This document shows positions 43,079 through 53,148 of a stretch of DNA of 64,000 nt, in pieces; the stretch's first letter is position 1, and each line of letters opens with the position of its first letter. Source of the stretch: Chitinophagales bacterium (GTDB lineage: Bacteria; Bacteroidota; Bacteroidia; Chitinophagales; UBA10324). Both the position numbers and the translations under genes were made by a program. The notes under the pieces are model-generated. The model ran no database searches. It was not told where the DNA came from and saw nothing but the letters and a program-made list of their open reading frames with translations. The stretch lies in contig JACDDS010000005.1 in the NCBI GenBank assembly GCA_013816805.1, positions 62,001 to 126,000 of the forward strand. Reading direction: 5' to 3'.

Positions 43079-46000
43079 ATGAGAGGTAGCTACTTGATGG
43101 TCTTTATATTTTGCATGTATATCGCTCCCGTTTTGGCGCAAAAATCAATTAAGCATTCTAATCAGGCTTCATCCTCGGAACAGAAAATAAAAAATGATAA
43201 TTCTTCAGGCAGTTATAGTTCACTTTTTTTCCAGGGATTACGGTGGAGAAATATTGGTCCGTGGCGCGGAGGCAGATCATTAGCTGTTTGCGGAGTTATT
43301 AATCAACCCAATGTCTATTATTTCGGGGCAGTCGGTGGCGGTGTTTGGAAAACCACGGATGGTGGAAAATCATGGCTTTGTATTTCGGATTCTGCATTTC
43401 ACTCATCCTCCGTCGGTGCAATTGCTGTGGCTCCTTCTGATCCAAATATCATTTACGCAGGAATGGGCGAAGCTGAGATGAGGGGGAACATTTCTTTCGG
43501 TGACGGTATTTATAAGTCAATGGATGCAGGCAAAACATGGAAACATGTGGGATTGCAAAAATCATATGCCATACAAAATATAGCCATTCATCCCCAAAAT
43601 CCTGATGTATTATATGCCTCGTGCATGGGTAAAATTTTCGGCTCAAACAGCGAACGGGGTGTATACCGGTCGCAGAACGGTGGTAAAACATGGCAACAGA
43701 TTCTTTTTGCAGATGACAGCACCGGTTGCTACGATGTAAAATTTGATCCTGCCAATCCAATGATTATGTATGCCTCGATGTGGCAGGCGCTTCGCACACC
43801 CTATTCGCTCAGTAGTGGTGGAAAAGGAAGTGCATTATATAAATCTTATGATGGTGGAGACCACTGGAAAATGATTTCACAAAATCCGGGCTTGCCGGTT
43901 GGCATCGTCGGGAAAATTACTACGGCAATTTCCACCTCTAATCCAAACCGTATCTATGCAATGATAGAGAATGAAAATGGAGGTCTGTACCGGAGTGAAG
44001 ATGGTGGAGAGCATTGGTCTCAAATTAATACCGATAAGAATTTACGGCAGCGTCCATGGTATTTTTCCCAGATCTATGCAGACCCTCAAAACCAGGATAG
44101 AGTAATTGTTTTAAATGTTCAGGCCTGGCAGTCAAAAGATGGCGGTAAAACATTTTTGCCTGTTCACAACAACCATGGAGATAACCATGAGCTGTGGTGG
44201 AATCCGTTTAACAGTAACAACTGGATACAGGGTGATGATGGGGGCGGAGAAATAACTTACGATGGCGGAGAAACATTTACAGACCTTGATTTCCCTACTG
44301 CACAATTTTACCATGTTACACTGGATAATGATTTTCCATATAATGTTTATGGCGCTCAACAGGATAATACTTCCATCCGCATAGCCAGCCGTACAGATAA
44401 TTTTACAATCGATGCAAATTCATGGTATCCTGTTGCAGGGGGCGAAGCAGGTTACATTGTTTCAGACCCATTGAATTCAGAAATAACGTATGGCGGTGAA
44501 TATGATGGACAATTAAGCACTTACAATAAAAAAACAAATCAGTATCAATCCATAAATCCCTGGCCGGAGGCCTGGATAGGCAGTGGCGCAGAAAGTAAGC
44601 AATACCGCTTTAACTGGACTTACCCGATTATTTTTTCACCCCATAATCCAAAGGAATTGTTTGTCACTTCTCAATATGTGCACCGGACTTTCGACGCAGG
44701 TTTCACATGGCAAACTATTTCACCTGATCTTACACGCCACGATCCGAAGACAATACATGCCAGCGGAGGACCTATTACTAAAGACAACACCGGAGCCGAG
44801 GTATATGCAGATATTTTCGCTTTTGCAGAATCATACGTTCAGCCTGGAGTTTTCTGGACCGGAAGTGACGATGGATTAATATATGTTTCAAAGGATGATG
44901 GAAAAAATTGGAATAATGTCTCAATTTCTTATCTCCCTGATTGGGCATTAATCTCCATCATTGAACCCTCTCATTTTGACGCAGCTTCGTGTTATGTAGC
45001 AGCTACACGCTATAAAAGCGATGACACCAAACCTTATCTTTTTAAAACCAATGATTTGGGAAAAACATGGAAACCTATTATAAATGGAATTCCTCCACAG
45101 GCGTACACAAGATGCATACGGGAAGACCCTAACCACAAAGGATTATTATATGCAGGAACAGAGGCCGGCATCTACGTCTCTTTTGATGACGGAAGCCATT
45201 GGCAATCCCTGCAACTAAATTTGCCGCTGTCTCCTATCCACGACATACAGGTACAAAAAAGGGATAAGGACCTGGTAATTGCAACCCACGGACGGGCATT
45301 CTGGATTCTTGACGATTTAACACCTTTGTATGAAATGGCTGATGAAGCAGGAAAAAGCAATACATTAATTAAAAATTCTTCGCACTATTTTTTTAAACCG
45401 CGCGACGCGTACCGTATGCAGGGGGGAAATTTTTATGATCAAAAAATGCAGACCGGAGAAAATGCGCCCAACGGAATACTTATGCATTATTATTTGAAAA
45501 ATAAACCAAAAAAAGAATTAAGGTTAATGATCTTCACCAATAAGAATGATACGGTGATTACTTATTCGAATACCAAAGACAAAAAAGGAGAATCTATTAA
45601 AATTTCTAAAGAATTTTATGAAGATAAAAAAATGAAGAGGCCAGGAATTTTACCTGTGGATTCTGGCATGAATACTTTTGTATGGGATATGCGTTGGCCG
45701 GATGCGAAGCAGGTAGAGGGAACAAATATTATGTGGGCAGGAAGCGTAACAGGACCCCAGGCCATTCCCGGGAATTACAGAGCAAAGATGCTGATTGGCG
45801 ATTCGGTGATAGCTGAACAAACGTTTGCTATTTTAAAAGATCCCCGAATCTCCACTTCTGATTCTGATTATATGGCTCAATTCGATTTGCTGAAAAAAAT
45901 AAATACAAAATTAACAGAGACACATGAAGGTATCAATAGAATCAACAAAGCAGAAAAACAAATAAATGATTACGTGGCTGTTATTTCAGATACATCCATT

Positions 46001-46321
46001 GCATCAAAATTTAAAAAGGTTACAAAGCCTTTAACAGATTCACTGGATGCTATAAAAGGAGAATTATATGATTACAGGGCTACCTCACCGCAGGATGTAC
46101 TTAATTTTCCGATACGCTTAAACGATAAGCTTGCAGGTGTGGGGAGTGTAGTAAGCTCCGCTGATACACGACCAACCAAATCATCTTACGAAGCATTTAA
46201 TGATATTTCATCACGCGTAGATGTGCAGCTTAATAAGTTGAAAAAGATTTTAGAAGAAAAGATTCCTGAGTTTAATAAGATGGTAGATGAATTCAGGATT
46301 TCGCCTGTAAATGTGAAATAG
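43079..46321 (+). CDS. Large secreted BNR/VPS10-like beta-propeller protein
   Basis: From the ATG at 43079 the signal peptide reads MRGSYLMVFIFCMYIAPVLAQ. A tandem of BNR/Asp-box repeats follows (GVWKTTDGGKSW; GIYKSMDAGKTW; GVYRSQNGGKTW; ALYKSYDGGDHW; GLYRSEDGGEHW; LIYVSKDDGKNW; LFKTNDLGKTW; GIYVSFDDGSHW), forming two propellers like sortilin/VPS10 and xyloglucanase-type GH74 proteins. A C-terminal part from about 800 holds an Ig-like strand set and a coiled-coil-like helix bundle (LLKKINTKLTETHEGINRINK). There is no sorting domain, so it is probably periplasmic or a surface protein by another route. The family occurs widely in Bacteroidota and is annotated as glycosyl hydrolase, without proven activity. 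Confidence 0.85.
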   Translation: MRGSYLMVFIFCMYIAPVLAQKSIKHSNQASSSEQKIKNDNSSGSYSSLFFQGLRWRNIGPWRGGRSLAVCGVINQPNVYYFGAVGGGVWKTTDGGKSWLCISDSAFHSSSVGAIAVAPSDPNIIYAGMGEAEMRGNISFGDGIYKSMDAGKTWKHVGLQKSYAIQNIAIHPQNPDVLYASCMGKIFGSNSERGVYRSQNGGKTWQQILFADDSTGCYDVKFDPANPMIMYASMWQALRTPYSLSSGGKGSALYKSYDGGDHWKMISQNPGLPVGIVGKITTAISTSNPNRIYAMIENENGGLYRSEDGGEHWSQINTDKNLRQRPWYFSQIYADPQNQDRVIVLNVQAWQSKDGGKTFLPVHNNHGDNHELWWNPFNSNNWIQGDDGGGEITYDGGETFTDLDFPTAQFYHVTLDNDFPYNVYGAQQDNTSIRIASRTDNFTIDANSWYPVAGGEAGYIVSDPLNSEITYGGEYDGQLSTYNKKTNQYQSINPWPEAWIGSGAESKQYRFNWTYPIIFSPHNPKELFVTSQYVHRTFDAGFTWQTISPDLTRHDPKTIHASGGPITKDNTGAEVYADIFAFAESYVQPGVFWTGSDDGLIYVSKDDGKNWNNVSISYLPDWALISIIEPSHFDAASCYVAATRYKSDDTKPYLFKTNDLGKTWKPIINGIPPQAYTRCIREDPNHKGLLYAGTEAGIYVSFDDGSHWQSLQLNLPLSPIHDIQVQKRDKDLVIATHGRAFWILDDLTPLYEMADEAGKSNTLIKNSSHYFFKPRDAYRMQGGNFYDQKMQTGENAPNGILMHYYLKNKPKKELRLMIFTNKNDTVITYSNTKDKKGESIKISKEFYEDKKMKRPGILPVDSGMNTFVWDMRWPDAKQVEGTNIMWAGSVTGPQAIPGNYRAKMLIGDSVIAEQTFAILKDPRISTSDSDYMAQFDLLKKINTKLTETHEGINRINKAEKQINDYVAVISDTSIASKFKKVTKPLTDSLDAIKGELYDYRATSPQDVLNFPIRLNDKLAGVGSVVSSADTRPTKSSYEAFNDISSRVDVQLNKLKKILEEKIPEFNKMVDEFRISPVNVK

Positions 46322-46511
46322 AGCAATGAAATTTCAGCCATTGGAAGCCGGATATAAACTGGGGAACTACCATTTGGTTTCTATTTTAATTTTCTCCTAT
46401 GAAAGTGTGCGTTCTACTGTTGATAACTTTTACTCTCAGGAATTACAAAATCAGAGGGAGAACAGTAACTTTTCACTCTGAAAAATTTTTTATTAACTAA
46501 AAATCCTAACA

Positions 46512-46856
46512 GTGGCAACAAAAAAGAAAGCTGCGCCAAAAGCAGCGCCAAAGAAAGCTGCACCAAAAGCAGCTAAAAAAGCAGCTCCGAATGCCCAAAC
46601 TAAACGCCAGCCTAATGCAGCTTTTATGAAAGCTATGAACATTAGTGAGGGACTTCAGCCTATTGTAGGCAGCGCTCCTCTTCCTCGTACCGAAGTTACC
46701 AAGCGGGTGTGGGCTTACATTAAAAAGAATAATCTGCAGGATCCTAAAGAAAGAAGGAATATCAACGCGGATCCTGCATTACAAAAAGTTTTTGGTGGAA
46801 AGAAAACAGTGAATATGTTTGAGATGACCAAGCTCATCAATAAGCACCTCAGCTAA
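46512..46856 (+). CDS. SWIB/MDM2 domain protein with Lys/Ala-rich tail
   Basis: Starts at a GTG (MATKKKAAPKAAPKKAAP). The first 35 residues are histone H1-like repeats of K, A and P. The SWIB domain at about 40-114 contains FMKAMNISEGLQPIVGSAPL, PRTEVTKRVWAYIKKNNLQD, INADPALQKVFGGKKTVNMF and EMTKLINKHL. Proteins with this layout occur in Chlamydiae, Bacteroidota and some proteobacteria, possibly as nucleoid or chromatin-like factors. The basic tail would bind DNA. Monocistronic. Confidence 0.93.
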   Translation: MATKKKAAPKAAPKKAAPKAAKKAAPNAQTKRQPNAAFMKAMNISEGLQPIVGSAPLPRTEVTKRVWAYIKKNNLQDPKERRNINADPALQKVFGGKKTVNMFEMTKLINKHLS

Positions 46857-47031
46857 TAGGTGTATCAGAAGAACTGTTTCAAAAGCGTCATTGCAGTAAA
46901 GTGAAGCCAGTTAAATATATGCAACCAGGAAGCATAAAAAATGTTTTGCAACTGCCTGCAATGATGTTTTTCTTTTCTTATTACTGATAAGTTTCCAGTA
47001 ATTCTATTTGCAATTACTTTCTTAGCAAAGA

Positions 47032-48894
47032 TTATTTAAGGTGCTCGGATAGAAATTGCTCCATTGCTCTGTAAAAGTCAAAACGGTTTTCCTCATTATG
47101 AAAACCGTGACCCTCATTTTCCTTCACCAGATATTCTACCTCCACACCTTTTTTCCGCAAAGCTTCTACAATTTGATTAGATTCATTAATGTTTACCCGT
47201 GGGTCGTTTTTACCCTGTGCTACCAGCAAAGGCGCTTTAATTTTTTCTACGTGAAAAACGGGAGATGAGGAATGAAGAAGCTCTTGCTCTGTTACAGGAT
47301 TTCCTACCATTTCATACATCATTTCAAGATACGGCTTCCAATAGGGAGGAATGGTATTCATAAACGTAAACAGATTGGATACACCTACATAATCAATTCC
47401 ACACGCATATAAATCCGGTGTAAAAGCTAAGCCGGCCAGCGTTGCATAACCACCATAGCTTCCTCCATATATAGCTATACGTTTTGCATCGGCTATCCCC
47501 TGTTCAATAATCCACTTTACACCATCTGTTAGATCATCCTGCATTTTCTTTCCCCATTCTTTAAAGGATGCTTCCCAAAATTTTCTTCCGTATCCGGTGG
47601 ACCCGCGATAGTTTATCTGCAAAACAGCATAACCGCGATTAGCAAGAAACTGCACTTCAGGATTAAACCCCCACCGGTCTCTTACCCACGGGCCACCGTG
47701 GGGATTAATAATTACCGGCAAATTTTTATGATAGCCAGCATCAATATTTTCTTCGGATTCCAGAGGCAAAGTCAGATAGCCATGTATGGTCAAGCGGTCC
47801 CCTGAGGTAAATGAAACAGGCTGCATTACTGAAAGTTCATCCTTTCTCAGCCACGGACTTACTTCAGCCAGCAATTCTAATTTATCAGTAGGCACATCAT
47901 ACAGGTAGTAAGCTCCTAAAGTCCGATCACTGTGGGTACGAACAAGGAAACGTGTCTCTTCCTTATTTTGAGAAGTGAGCATTATTTCATCGTCCGGAAT
48001 GTCTTTCTCAATTCGCTTATGTATGGCTTCAATGGCGTGATCAAGAAATATTTCAGAATGCTTCCAGTCCACAAAAGAATAGCTTGTGAGTACCATTCTT
48101 TTCCTGGAATATGTAAGCCCGCTCAGATCGACTTCATCGTGCCTGAATAAAACTTTCTTTTCAACTCCTTCATCAAGATCAAATAATACAATTGCTGCTT
48201 TATCACGACCTAAGTTTGACAACGCATACAAACCCTTATTATCGAAAGTGAAAAAAAGCGGCTCCAGTGTTTCCCGGAAGTGAGTGGTAATTAATATCCG
48301 GAAAGGAGTGGTATTGGTTTCCCTGTAAAGAATACTCTGATTCACACCATCCGTTGCAAGGGCTATTCTTATCTCACCATTATGATCGGTCATCCAACCT
48401 GTAACATTACCAGGATTTTCAGCTTCAAGATGGTATTCTCCGGTATGTATGTTTAAGCGAAAAGCATCAAAAATTTCTGGATTTCTTTTATTCATCCCAA
48501 TAATTACTTCTTCTTCATTCTCTTCCAGGTCATCTATAATCTCTACCCTGATGCCCTCAAAAGGCGTAAGCTCACGTTCCTCTTTGCCCAAAACAGATAC
48601 AGAATACAAATGATAATTTTCGTCGCCGCCATTATCTTTTAAAAAAACAAGCCGGTTGTTATTGCCCCAAAAATATCCCGCTATACTTCTCTCTGTTTCA
48701 TGGGTTACCTGCCACTCTTCGCCACTTTCCACCTTGCGTGTAAAGAGGTTTAACCTGTTTTTCCACGGCGCCATAAACGATAGATAAGCACCATCTGGCG
48801 AAATTTGAAAGCGCGTTTTTTCAGGATTCCGAAAAAAATTTTCTAAAGGAATAGAATAGCGCTCTGTTGAGGTATAGGATAGATTGTGTAACAT
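47032..48894 (-). CDS. S9 family prolyl oligopeptidase/acylaminoacyl peptidase
   Basis: Serine peptidase with an N-terminal propeller (WD40-like, about residues 20-350) and a C-terminal alpha/beta-hydrolase. Active-site Ser in IYGGSYGGYATLAG near 475-485, Asp in APLLVAQGKNDPRVN near 560-572 and His in ENEGHGFHNEEN near 595-605, with the oxyanion segment VIINPHGGPWVRDRWGF. 620 residues matches the S9C group. No signal peptide is visible, so it is probably cytoplasmic and degrades short peptides. Divergent from purL. Confidence 0.93.
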   Translation of the reverse strand: MLHNLSYTSTERYSIPLENFFRNPEKTRFQISPDGAYLSFMAPWKNRLNLFTRKVESGEEWQVTHETERSIAGYFWGNNNRLVFLKDNGGDENYHLYSVSVLGKEERELTPFEGIRVEIIDDLEENEEEVIIGMNKRNPEIFDAFRLNIHTGEYHLEAENPGNVTGWMTDHNGEIRIALATDGVNQSILYRETNTTPFRILITTHFRETLEPLFFTFDNKGLYALSNLGRDKAAIVLFDLDEGVEKKVLFRHDEVDLSGLTYSRKRMVLTSYSFVDWKHSEIFLDHAIEAIHKRIEKDIPDDEIMLTSQNKEETRFLVRTHSDRTLGAYYLYDVPTDKLELLAEVSPWLRKDELSVMQPVSFTSGDRLTIHGYLTLPLESEENIDAGYHKNLPVIINPHGGPWVRDRWGFNPEVQFLANRGYAVLQINYRGSTGYGRKFWEASFKEWGKKMQDDLTDGVKWIIEQGIADAKRIAIYGGSYGGYATLAGLAFTPDLYACGIDYVGVSNLFTFMNTIPPYWKPYLEMMYEMVGNPVTEQELLHSSSPVFHVEKIKAPLLVAQGKNDPRVNINESNQIVEALRKKGVEVEYLVKENEGHGFHNEENRFDFYRAMEQFLSEHLK

Positions 48895-48933
48895 AAAAAA
48901 ACTGTGAGTTAATTGAATAAGGGCGACATAAAG

Positions 48934-48962
48934 CCGCTAAAGTAAAAAGTTTCATTTAGCGG
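48934..48962. repeat. Inverted repeat between the S9 peptidase and purL
   Basis: Eight-base perfect arms CCGCTAAA and TTTAGCGG separated by a 13-base spacer, between the two divergent start codons. It could be an operator or a chance palindrome. Confidence 0.35.
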
Positions 48963-49007
48963 AAACCGTTGTTTACATCTTGCAAATTCGATTTAATGTT
49001 CTCTGCC

Positions 49008-49015
49008 TAACTTTG
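49008..49015 (+). promoter_or_regulatory. -7 promoter box for purL
   Basis: TAACTTTG matches TAnnTTTG, about 22 bases before the ATG. A TTG at 48980 is 25 bases upstream, slightly too far for a standard -33 element. Confidence 0.45.
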
Positions 49016-49037
49016 TAATAAAATCCTGACTTATAGT

Positions 49038-51266
49038 ATGGTTAATGCACCGGATATCACAGCTGAAACAGCAATAGAGCTGGGCTTGATTCCTGAAGAA
49101 TACGAACAAATTAAAACTATTCTGGGTCGCGACCCAAATTTTACAGAGCTAAGTATTTTTTCTGTAATGTGGAGTGAACATTGTTCTTATAAAAATTCTA
49201 TAAAGTGGCTGAAAACATTGCCGCGTGAAGGACTGCGGATATTGGCAAAAGCAGGAGAAGAAAATGCTGGTCTGGTTGATATAGGCGATGGCCTAGCTTG
49301 TGCATTTAAAATAGAATCACACAATCATCCTTCCGCCATAGAGCCTTATCAGGGCGCAGCAACAGGGGTAGGTGGAATTCACCGTGATATATTTACTATG
49401 GGGGCCAGGCCTGTAGCTGCCTTGAATTCATTACGCTTCGGGACTTTGCACGAAGGGAAAACACAGCATCTTCTTCGCGGTATTGTAAAAGGAATTGGGG
49501 ATTATGGAAATGCGTTTGGTGTGCCAACCGTTGCCGGAGAAGTTTTTTTTGATGAGTGCTATAATACCAATCCCCTTGTGAATGCTATGAGCGTTGGGAT
49601 TGTGAAAATTGGAAGTACTGTTTCAGCGATTTCCTATGGCACCGGAAACCCTGTATTTATTGTGGGATCAGCCACCGGTAAAGATGGTATTCATGGCGCC
49701 AGCTTTGCATCACAAAATATCACTGACAGTTCCCATGAAGATCTACCAAGCGTTCAGGTTGGCGATCCGTTCCAAGAAAAATTGTTACTGGAAGCTTCAC
49801 TTGAAGCAATTGAAACCGGAGCGATTATCGGTATGCAGGATATGGGCGCTGCTGGCATAATTTGTTCTACCTCTGAAATGTCGGCCAAGGGAAAGCATGG
49901 AATGAAAGTATGGCTGGAAAAAGTTCCTGCCCGCCAATTGAATATGAAACCGTTTGAAATTTTATTATCAGAATCGCAGGAAAGAATGCTGCTGGTAGTT
50001 CAAAAAGGAAAGGAGAGCCAGATTTTAAAGGTGTTTGAAAAATGGGATTTAAACTGTATACAAATTGGAGAAGTAACAAACGGAAACAGTTTAGAATATT
50101 ATATGTACGACGAGTTAGTTGCGGAAGTACCTGCAGAATCACTTGTACTCGGTGGAGGGGCACCAATTTATGACAGAGATTACACGGAACCCGAATATCT
50201 GAAACAGATATACAGCTTCAATCCAAATGAAATTGAGGTACCGGATGATTTACGGAGTACTGCCTTGAAACTAATTGCTTTACCGAATTTGGCTTCTAAA
50301 AAATGGGTTACACAACAGTACGATTCAACTGTGGGAATCAATACAATGTCAACCAATGCACCGTCCGATGCTGCTATAATAAGAGTGAAAGAAACCAATA
50401 AGGCAATTGCAGTTAAGGTAGATTGTAATTCACGATACGTTTTTGCTGACCCATTTACAGGAGCAGCAATTGCCGTGAGTGAAGCAGCCAGAAACATTAT
50501 TTGTTCGGGTGGAATTCCGGTAGCCATTACCAATTGTCTGAACTTCGGAAATCCATATAATCCTGAAGTCTATTGGCAATTTATAAATTCCATCAAGGGA
50601 ATAAGTGAAGCCTGTAATATTTTTCAAACTCCCGTAACCGGTGGTAATGTAAGCTTCTACAACCAGTCTTATGATGGCCCGGTATTTCCTACCCCGGTAA
50701 TAGGAATGCTGGGGGTTCTCGAACAGATTTCTAACCGGATGACACTTAACTTTAAAAAAGCAGGTGATTTAATTTACCTGGTGGGTGAATCACGCAACGA
50801 TATAGGGTGTTCCGAATATTTGACGAACATCTGTAATATTTCCTTTTCCACCGTTCCTCATTTTCATCTTGAAGAAGAATATAAAGTTCAGTCGGCGGTA
50901 AAAAAATTAATTGAGAAACGGTTAATTGAATCGGCTCACGATGTCTCAGACGGCGGATTGTTTGTAACCTTGCTGGAGTCCGCCATGGTAAATGAATTGG
51001 GCTTTGACATTACCACCAACCAGCTCATTCGTAAAGATGCATTTCTGTTCGGTGAAAGCCAAAGCCGGATTGTAGTATCCGTTTCTCCGGAGAAAGAAGA
51101 TTTATTTATTAACCAGATGATAAATGAGGAAGTAGAATTTTGTGCCCTGGGGGAAGTACTCGACTCATTACTGGTGGTTGATGAACAGGAATGGGGAGAA
51201 ATAAGAGAGTGGAAGGAAGTTTTTGATAATGCTATTGGAAAAGTAATGATTCACGCCGTTCAATAA
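49038..51266 (+). CDS. purL: Phosphoribosylformylglycinamidine synthase II
   Basis: Fourth step of purine synthesis: ATP- and ammonia-dependent amidation of FGAR. This is the 'small' PurL type of 742 residues that needs PurQ and PurS, encoded elsewhere. Clear segments: FSVMWSEHCSYKNSIKWL near 35-52, FKIESHNHPSAIEPYQGAATGVGGI, VHR-type GIHRDIFTMGARP, ITDSSHEDLPSVQVGDPFQEK, MQDMGAAGIICSTSEMSAKG, PVTGGNVSFYNQ and HDVSDGGLFVTLLESAM. Probably its own transcription unit; the mqnE operon follows after 44 bases and may be read through. Confidence 0.96.
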   Translation: MVNAPDITAETAIELGLIPEEYEQIKTILGRDPNFTELSIFSVMWSEHCSYKNSIKWLKTLPREGLRILAKAGEENAGLVDIGDGLACAFKIESHNHPSAIEPYQGAATGVGGIHRDIFTMGARPVAALNSLRFGTLHEGKTQHLLRGIVKGIGDYGNAFGVPTVAGEVFFDECYNTNPLVNAMSVGIVKIGSTVSAISYGTGNPVFIVGSATGKDGIHGASFASQNITDSSHEDLPSVQVGDPFQEKLLLEASLEAIETGAIIGMQDMGAAGIICSTSEMSAKGKHGMKVWLEKVPARQLNMKPFEILLSESQERMLLVVQKGKESQILKVFEKWDLNCIQIGEVTNGNSLEYYMYDELVAEVPAESLVLGGGAPIYDRDYTEPEYLKQIYSFNPNEIEVPDDLRSTALKLIALPNLASKKWVTQQYDSTVGINTMSTNAPSDAAIIRVKETNKAIAVKVDCNSRYVFADPFTGAAIAVSEAARNIICSGGIPVAITNCLNFGNPYNPEVYWQFINSIKGISEACNIFQTPVTGGNVSFYNQSYDGPVFPTPVIGMLGVLEQISNRMTLNFKKAGDLIYLVGESRNDIGCSEYLTNICNISFSTVPHFHLEEEYKVQSAVKKLIEKRLIESAHDVSDGGLFVTLLESAMVNELGFDITTNQLIRKDAFLFGESQSRIVVSVSPEKEDLFINQMINEEVEFCALGEVLDSLLVVDEQEWGEIREWKEVFDNAIGKVMIHAVQ

Positions 51267-51310
51267 TAAACCACAATTCTTTTTTTGTGTTTATAGTAGA
51301 AATTTAAATA

Positions 51311-52498
51311 ATGAATAATATAGAGGTTATTCAAATGTTGCGCGATTCTTTGCAATCAGATGATTTAAAAACCATTATCGATAAAATAGTAAGCTCGCGA
51401 AGAATCTCTACCTCTGAAGCTGCTATATTGTATAAAGCAGATCTGGGACTGTTAGGTTCTCTTGCAAATTTTATCCGTGAAAAAAAGCACGGAGATAAAA
51501 CCTACTTCAATCGTAATTTTCATATTGAGCCCACTAATAAATGTGTCTTTGATTGTAAATTTTGTTCCTACTCCAGATCATTCCAGCCTGCAGAAGATGC
51601 GTGGGAACTTACCGAGCAGCAGATACTTGACAGGGTAAAAAGTTACCATGGCATTCCGGTTACCGAAGTGCATATTGTTGGTGGCGTGCATCCAAAAATG
51701 AGTTTAAATTTCTTTGCCTCCCTGATAAAAAAAATCAAAGCGATACGGCCTGATATTCATATAAAAGCCTTTACCGCCGTGGAGCTTGAATATATGTTTC
51801 GCAAAGCAAGAGTAAGTTATTCGGAAGGGTTAAAGATTTTAAAAGACAGCGGAATGGACTCTATTCCCGGAGGTGGAGCAGAAATTTTTGATGAAGAAAT
51901 AAGAAACCTGATTTGTAAAGACAAAGCTACCGCCGGGGAATGGCTCGGGATTCACGAAGCAGCCCATTTGCTCGGCATGCATTCGAATGCAACCATGCTA
52001 TACGGGCATGTTGAAAATTACCTTCATCGGATTGACCATATGGATCGCCTGCGGGAATTACAGGATAAAACACATGGGTTTAACACATTTATACCGTTAA
52101 AATTCAGGAATAAAAATAATGAGATGGCCGGTATAACAGAATCAACCGTAGTTGAGGATATGAGGTGCTATGCTATGTCAAGAATCTTCCTGGATAATTT
52201 TCCGCACATCAAAGCCTATTGGCCCATGATCGGAAAGTCCACCACACAGTTGCTTTTGAATTTCGGAGTGGATGATGTAGATGGAACCATTGATGATTCC
52301 ACTAAAATTTATTCCATGGCAGGAGCAGAAGATGCACATCCGGTGATGACAACTAAAGATATTGTGGAATTGATAAAACAGGTTAACCGTCAACCGGTAG
52401 AGCGTGATACTTTATACAATGTGATTCAGGATTACAGTGATGTGAAATTTGAAGAGCAAAAAGCTGGTCTTTATGAATTTCCTCTTATGCAAAATTAA
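51311..52498 (+). CDS. mqnE: Aminodeoxyfutalosine synthase (radical SAM, MqnE)
   Basis: Second step of menaquinone synthesis by the futalosine route: a radical-SAM enzyme that joins 3-enolpyruvylbenzoate to the adenosyl radical. The cluster motif C78-x3-C82-x2-C85 lies in PTNKCVFDCKFCSYSR. GGVHPKM, GGGAEIFDEEIRNLICKDK, AHLLGMHSNATMLYGHVEN and GFNTFIPLKFRNKNNEM are MqnE marks and separate it from MqnC. 395 residues is normal for the enzyme. It shares a run of plus-strand genes with a histidine phosphatase (41 bases later) and mqnA. Confidence 0.93.
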   Translation: MNNIEVIQMLRDSLQSDDLKTIIDKIVSSRRISTSEAAILYKADLGLLGSLANFIREKKHGDKTYFNRNFHIEPTNKCVFDCKFCSYSRSFQPAEDAWELTEQQILDRVKSYHGIPVTEVHIVGGVHPKMSLNFFASLIKKIKAIRPDIHIKAFTAVELEYMFRKARVSYSEGLKILKDSGMDSIPGGGAEIFDEEIRNLICKDKATAGEWLGIHEAAHLLGMHSNATMLYGHVENYLHRIDHMDRLRELQDKTHGFNTFIPLKFRNKNNEMAGITESTVVEDMRCYAMSRIFLDNFPHIKAYWPMIGKSTTQLLLNFGVDDVDGTIDDSTKIYSMAGAEDAHPVMTTKDIVELIKQVNRQPVERDTLYNVIQDYSDVKFEEQKAGLYEFPLMQN

Positions 52499-52539
52499 TT
52501 GCTTCCAATTCACTCTATAATTACGTATATATAATTGAT

Positions 52540-53148
52540 TTGAAAAAACAGCTTTTTATTATCCGCCATGGAGAAACAGACTTAAATAAACTTGGAGTGG
52601 TGCAGGGTCGCGGCGTAGATCCACCGCTTAATGAAATCGGGCGAAAGCAGGCATCTCTCTTTTTTGATCGTTACAGAAATGAAAACTTTGATATCATTTA
52701 TGTGTCTTCATTAAAGCGCTCGATAGAAACAGTAAATCCTTTTATACAACTGGGAATTCCTTTTGAGAAACACTCGGATCTTGATGAAATAAGCTGGGGT
52801 GTTTTTGAAGGTCAAAAAATGACTTCGGAATTTAAAAATTTATATAACAGCCTGCTTTTAAAATGGAAGGAAGGAAAATTTTATGAGCATGCCGAAAATG
52901 GAGAAAGTCCAATACAAGTTCAAATCCGGCAATTGAATTTTATCAATTATATGGTGAATCAACCCCCTGAAAAAGCCCTTGTTTGTATTCACGGTAGAGC
53001 AATGCGCATGTTCCTTTCTACTTTACTAGGTGAGAGCTTGAATCGCATGGATGAGTTTCCGCATCAGAATCTTTCTTTGTATAAACTAAACTATGATGAG
53101 GGACGTTTTACCATCGATCTTTTTAATAATACAGATCATCTTCATTAA
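52540..53148 (+). CDS. Histidine phosphatase family protein
   Basis: Phosphoglycerate-mutase-like fold. The catalytic motif FIIRHGETDLNKLGVVQGRG near residues 6-25 (RHGET), a second Arg in VSSLKRSIETVNPF, the acidic residue in LDEISWGVFEGQ, and the second His in VCIHGRAMRMFLSTLLGE near 150. 202 residues. It begins with a TTG, is the middle gene of the mqnE-phosphatase-mqnA set, and the mqnA start follows its stop without a gap (TAAATG). The substrate is unknown; the location suggests a link to menaquinone or to adenosyl by-product metabolism, but this is inference. Confidence 0.9.
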   Translation: MKKQLFIIRHGETDLNKLGVVQGRGVDPPLNEIGRKQASLFFDRYRNENFDIIYVSSLKRSIETVNPFIQLGIPFEKHSDLDEISWGVFEGQKMTSEFKNLYNSLLLKWKEGKFYEHAENGESPIQVQIRQLNFINYMVNQPPEKALVCIHGRAMRMFLSTLLGESLNRMDEFPHQNLSLYKLNYDEGRFTIDLFNNTDHLH

